Shown piece by piece: positions 62,543-64,000 of a stretch of DNA of 64,000 nucleotides (position 1 is its first letter; each line of letters begins with the position of its first letter). The stretch spans positions 95,278-159,277 of the forward strand of contig JACPUC010000010.1 of the NCBI GenBank assembly GCA_016192455.1, read 5' to 3'. Position numbers and translations under genes: made by a program. Source of the DNA: Candidatus Tectimicrobiota bacterium (GTDB lineage Bacteria > JACPUC01). The notes beneath the pieces were generated by a model. That model was not told where the DNA came from and ran no database searches. It saw nothing but the letters and a program-made list of their open reading frames with translations.

Positions 62543-62701
62543 GTGAACGGAAAGAAGCTGACGATCACCGTGGACCTCGACGGCAACTACGGTCCGTCAT
62601 CCACCGGCAAGCCCATCATCGTGGCAACCACGAGCGGCTTCGTGAAGGTGCCCGGCCACGAGGACATCTCCTTCAGCATCAACGTGAACAAGAAGAAGTA
62701 A
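62543..62701 (+). CDS. Small hypothetical protein, perhaps 5'-truncated by the RNA element
   Basis: This 52-aa frame reads VNGKKLTITVDLDGNYGPSS, a beta-rich small protein with a basic end (NVNKKK). Start could be GTG 62543 or 62531; neither has a convincing ribosome site, and the open frame continues upstream into the structured RNA. The RNA element may have inserted in or just ahead of its 5' end. Confidence 0.5.
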   Translation: MNGKKLTITVDLDGNYGPSSTGKPIIVATTSGFVKVPGHEDISFSINVNKKK

Positions 62702-62759
62702 GCGGGGACAAACGGCGGGGCGCTCCGGCGCCCCACCACAACAGGGATGAGAGCACATA

Positions 62760-62933
62760 ATGGACACCATGGTCGTGAAGCAGCGAGAACGACTGTAACT
62801 GGTCACTGGCAGTTCGAAACCGGAGGTGTGCGACCATTGCAACGCCATGATTCTGCCGGATGATCCCGTAGAGATCGAGTACCTTGGCAAAGATGATGTT
62901 GTGGGCATCCGCCATCAGGAATGCCCTCTTTAG
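62760..62933 (+). pseudogene. Small Cys-rich gene with in-frame TAA
   Basis: ATG 62760 opens a frame MDTMVVKQRERL, which is cut by TAA at 62796 but then continues open to 62933 as LVTGSSKPEVCDHCNAMILP and a final HQECPL, with a CxxC...HxxC zinc-knuckle pattern. Either the gene is broken by a nonsense mutation, or translation restarts at GTG 62826 giving only 35 residues. Confidence 0.5.
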
Positions 62934-62956
62934 GAGAGCGAAACATGGTCCGACAC

Positions 62957-62970
62957 TGCAACCGATTGCA
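62957..62970 (+). repeat. TGCAACCGNTTGCA motif, copy 4
   Basis: TGCAACCGATTGCA in the 68-bp gap upstream of the gene at 63002, a position suited to an operator. It is identical to copy 3. Confidence 0.6.
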
Positions 62971-63001
62971 GAAGAAGACTGCTGTGAAAGGAAAGCAGCA
63001 C

Positions 63002-63226
63002 ATGGAAACAACCAGGGTTCTCATCATCATCGAAGGCGGCGCAGTGCGCGACGTGTATGCCGACGCGGAAAACGTCGAGGTGCTGATTGTTGACTACGAC
63101 ACGGATGGTGTCGAGCCGGAGTCCATCAAGCGATCCGTCCATGGCGATGACTACGTAGGCCGCATCGAGCCGGCTGCGGTCGATCCCGAACTGACCGGCG
63201 CCTTCTTCGCCAGGGAACAAGAGTAG
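63002..63226 (+). CDS. Small acidic hypothetical protein
   Basis: This 74-aa acidic protein (METTRVLIIIEGGAVRDVYA) resembles small plasmid/phage proteins with a beta-alpha-beta start (GGAVRDVYADAENVEVLIVD). No function can be named. ATG 63002 follows AAAGGA at a slightly long distance. It is 14 bp from the next gene, so they are probably co-transcribed. Confidence 0.6.
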   Translation: METTRVLIIIEGGAVRDVYADAENVEVLIVDYDTDGVEPESIKRSVHGDDYVGRIEPAAVDPELTGAFFAREQE

Positions 63227-63240
63227 ACCAGGAGCGCGTC

Positions 63241-63450
63241 ATGTCGCAGGGGGAAGCAAGCGTGAGGCGCAAGGTCTGGCAGATCACCATCGACGGCGCC
63301 GAGGAACCCTATGAACTCGACGAGCATGGACAGATCGTCGAGTGCAGCGAGAAACCCGCGGTGCAGATGAGCCTCTTTGACTCCGAAGCAAGGAGAGACG
63401 CGCATGCCCAGCTACACCTACCGCAACCAGGTGATTCCCTTCTAGCATGA
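63241..63450 (+). CDS. Small hypothetical protein upstream of parB
   Basis: This 69-aa protein (MSQGEASVRRKVWQITIDGA) has an N-terminal beta-rich part and a possible clamp-binding-like QMSLFDSE near residue 42, a QxxLF motif found in proteins that bind the sliding clamp. That is notable since the element carries its own clamp gene. ATG 63241 follows AGGAG. It overlaps the parB start by 47 bp. Confidence 0.58.
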   Translation: MSQGEASVRRKVWQITIDGAEEPYELDEHGQIVECSEKPAVQMSLFDSEARRDAHAQLHLPQPGDSLLA

Positions 63451-64000
63451 TCAGGTCATCGCCCTGCCACTTTCTTTCGTCACCCCCGATCCCACCCAGC
63501 CGCGCAAGAAGTTCAGCCGCGAGCCCCTTGAGGGGCTTGCGGCCAGCATCGCCAGGGAGGGACTTCTCCAGCCCATCACCGTCAGGCAGGACGGCGCCCG
63601 CTTCATCATCGTCACCGGCGAGCGCCGCTACCGCGCCTCGTGCATCGCCAAGACGGGGACCATCCGGGCGCTTGTCGAGCCGAAGCGCGACGCCGGCGAA
63701 GTGCTGGGCAAGCAGGTGCTGGAGAACATGGTCCGCGAGGACATGAACCCCATCGAGGAAGCGGAGGGAATGAAACGGCTGCTCGATGCCGGCTACTCGC
63801 TCGATGAGGTGACGCGCACCGTTGGTAAGAAACCGGCCACCGTCGAACGGGACCTTGAGCTGCTCAAGCTGGCCCCCGAGGTGCGGCACATGCTCACCGC
63901 GTCGCCTGAGCAGCGCATGGGCAAGAGGCTGGCCTACGAGCTGGTGAAGTTGAGCCACCAAGGCCAACGCGCCGTGCTGCGCAAGATCGGCGGCAAGCCA
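63404..64000 (+). pseudogene. parB: ParB family partition protein, with in-frame TAG, runs off the window
   Basis: From ATG 63404 (AGGAGA upstream) the frame reads MPSYTYRNQVIPF, then TAG at 63443-63445, and then stays open to the window end as HDQVIALPLSFVTPDPTQPR, EGLAASIAREGLLQPITVRQ, ITGERRYRASC-like and VTRTVGKKPATVERDLELLK, the ParB/Spo0J N-terminal nuclease-like and HTH regions. No usable start codon occurs early after the TAG. It is either a broken gene or a readthrough case; neighbouring genes use TAG as a stop. The C-terminal part lies outside the window. It would bind parS sites and segregate the element. Confidence 0.75.

Noticed and set aside
62333..62701. 122-aa protein starting within the structured RNA
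   Set aside because: Its first two-thirds are the RNA element read as codons; only the last 52 residues look like protein.

Overview
The window is a 64 kb piece of a high-GC bacterial chromosome of uncertain affiliation. Three UbiD-type decarboxylases, an ACMSD-like amidohydrolase, a flavin reductase, an SDR and two solute-binding proteins in one neighbourhood suggest a heterotrophic, environmental, uncultivated-type lineage (Rokubacteria, Tectomicrobia or deltaproteobacterial relatives come to mind, but this is inference). Dispersed palindromes and 'CGCAGAGG'-type repeats, common in such genomes, lie between genes. No rRNA or tRNA gene was seen.

Region 1 (0.1-21.3 kb) is mainly metabolic. 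It holds an AbrB-like regulator, an NMT1/THI5-type binding protein, UbiD no. 1, a ChbG/HpnK-type deacetylase, and a UGSC-family gene whose in-frame TGA is best read as selenocysteine with a hairpin just downstream. An AT-rich island at 7.8-10.1 kb carries a BglII-type restriction endonuclease, its methyltransferase and an MT-A70 methyltransferase. Then come an uncharacterised conserved protein, a flavin reductase, an SDR, UbiD no. 2, a zinc-ribbon miniprotein, UbiD no. 3, a membrane protein, the amidohydrolase with a divergent TetR regulator, and a LivJ-like binding protein with a clear sigma70 promoter. The UbiD enzymes and their neighbours probably serve (de)carboxylation of an aromatic or unsaturated acid imported through the binding proteins' transporters, whose permeases are not in the window.

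Region 2 (21.5-38.6 kb) starts with an intact IS3-family element. It continues with a CRISPR locus reading leftward: cas1, cas2, a structured leader, 7 repeats with 6 spacers, cas6, and a translationally coupled SWIM zinc-finger gene. No interference effector is present. A broken IS1380-family transposase abuts the cas1 start. Two giant secreted proteins follow (NHL/PKD/Ig-like repeats; a glycosidase-like protein with a YVTN-like propeller), with IS1380 fragments to the right of cas1 and again between the two genes.

Region 3 (38.7-47.9 kb) is a six-gene, end-to-end overlapping type I restriction operon: hsdM, a DUF1016 nuclease, hsdS, an XRE-ImmA/IrrE protein, a DUF4411 PIN-like protein and hsdR.

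Region 4 (48-64 kb) looks like an integrated, decaying phage-plasmid-like replicon. It has a Fic protein, a short tyrosine recombinase, a leftward early operon (HTH proteins, metallopeptidase, sigma-like protein, RuvC-like resolvase, DnaB helicase, replication initiator) behind a near-consensus promoter, an AEP-type primase, its own DnaN-like clamp and a ParB gene with an early in-frame TAG. IS630 and IS3 remnants litter it. A 14-bp near-palindrome TGCAACCGNTTGCA recurs four times, only here. At 62.2-62.5 kb there is a structured RNA that matches my memory of HEARO/omega-RNA (the IscB guide RNA) with no iscB gene beside it.
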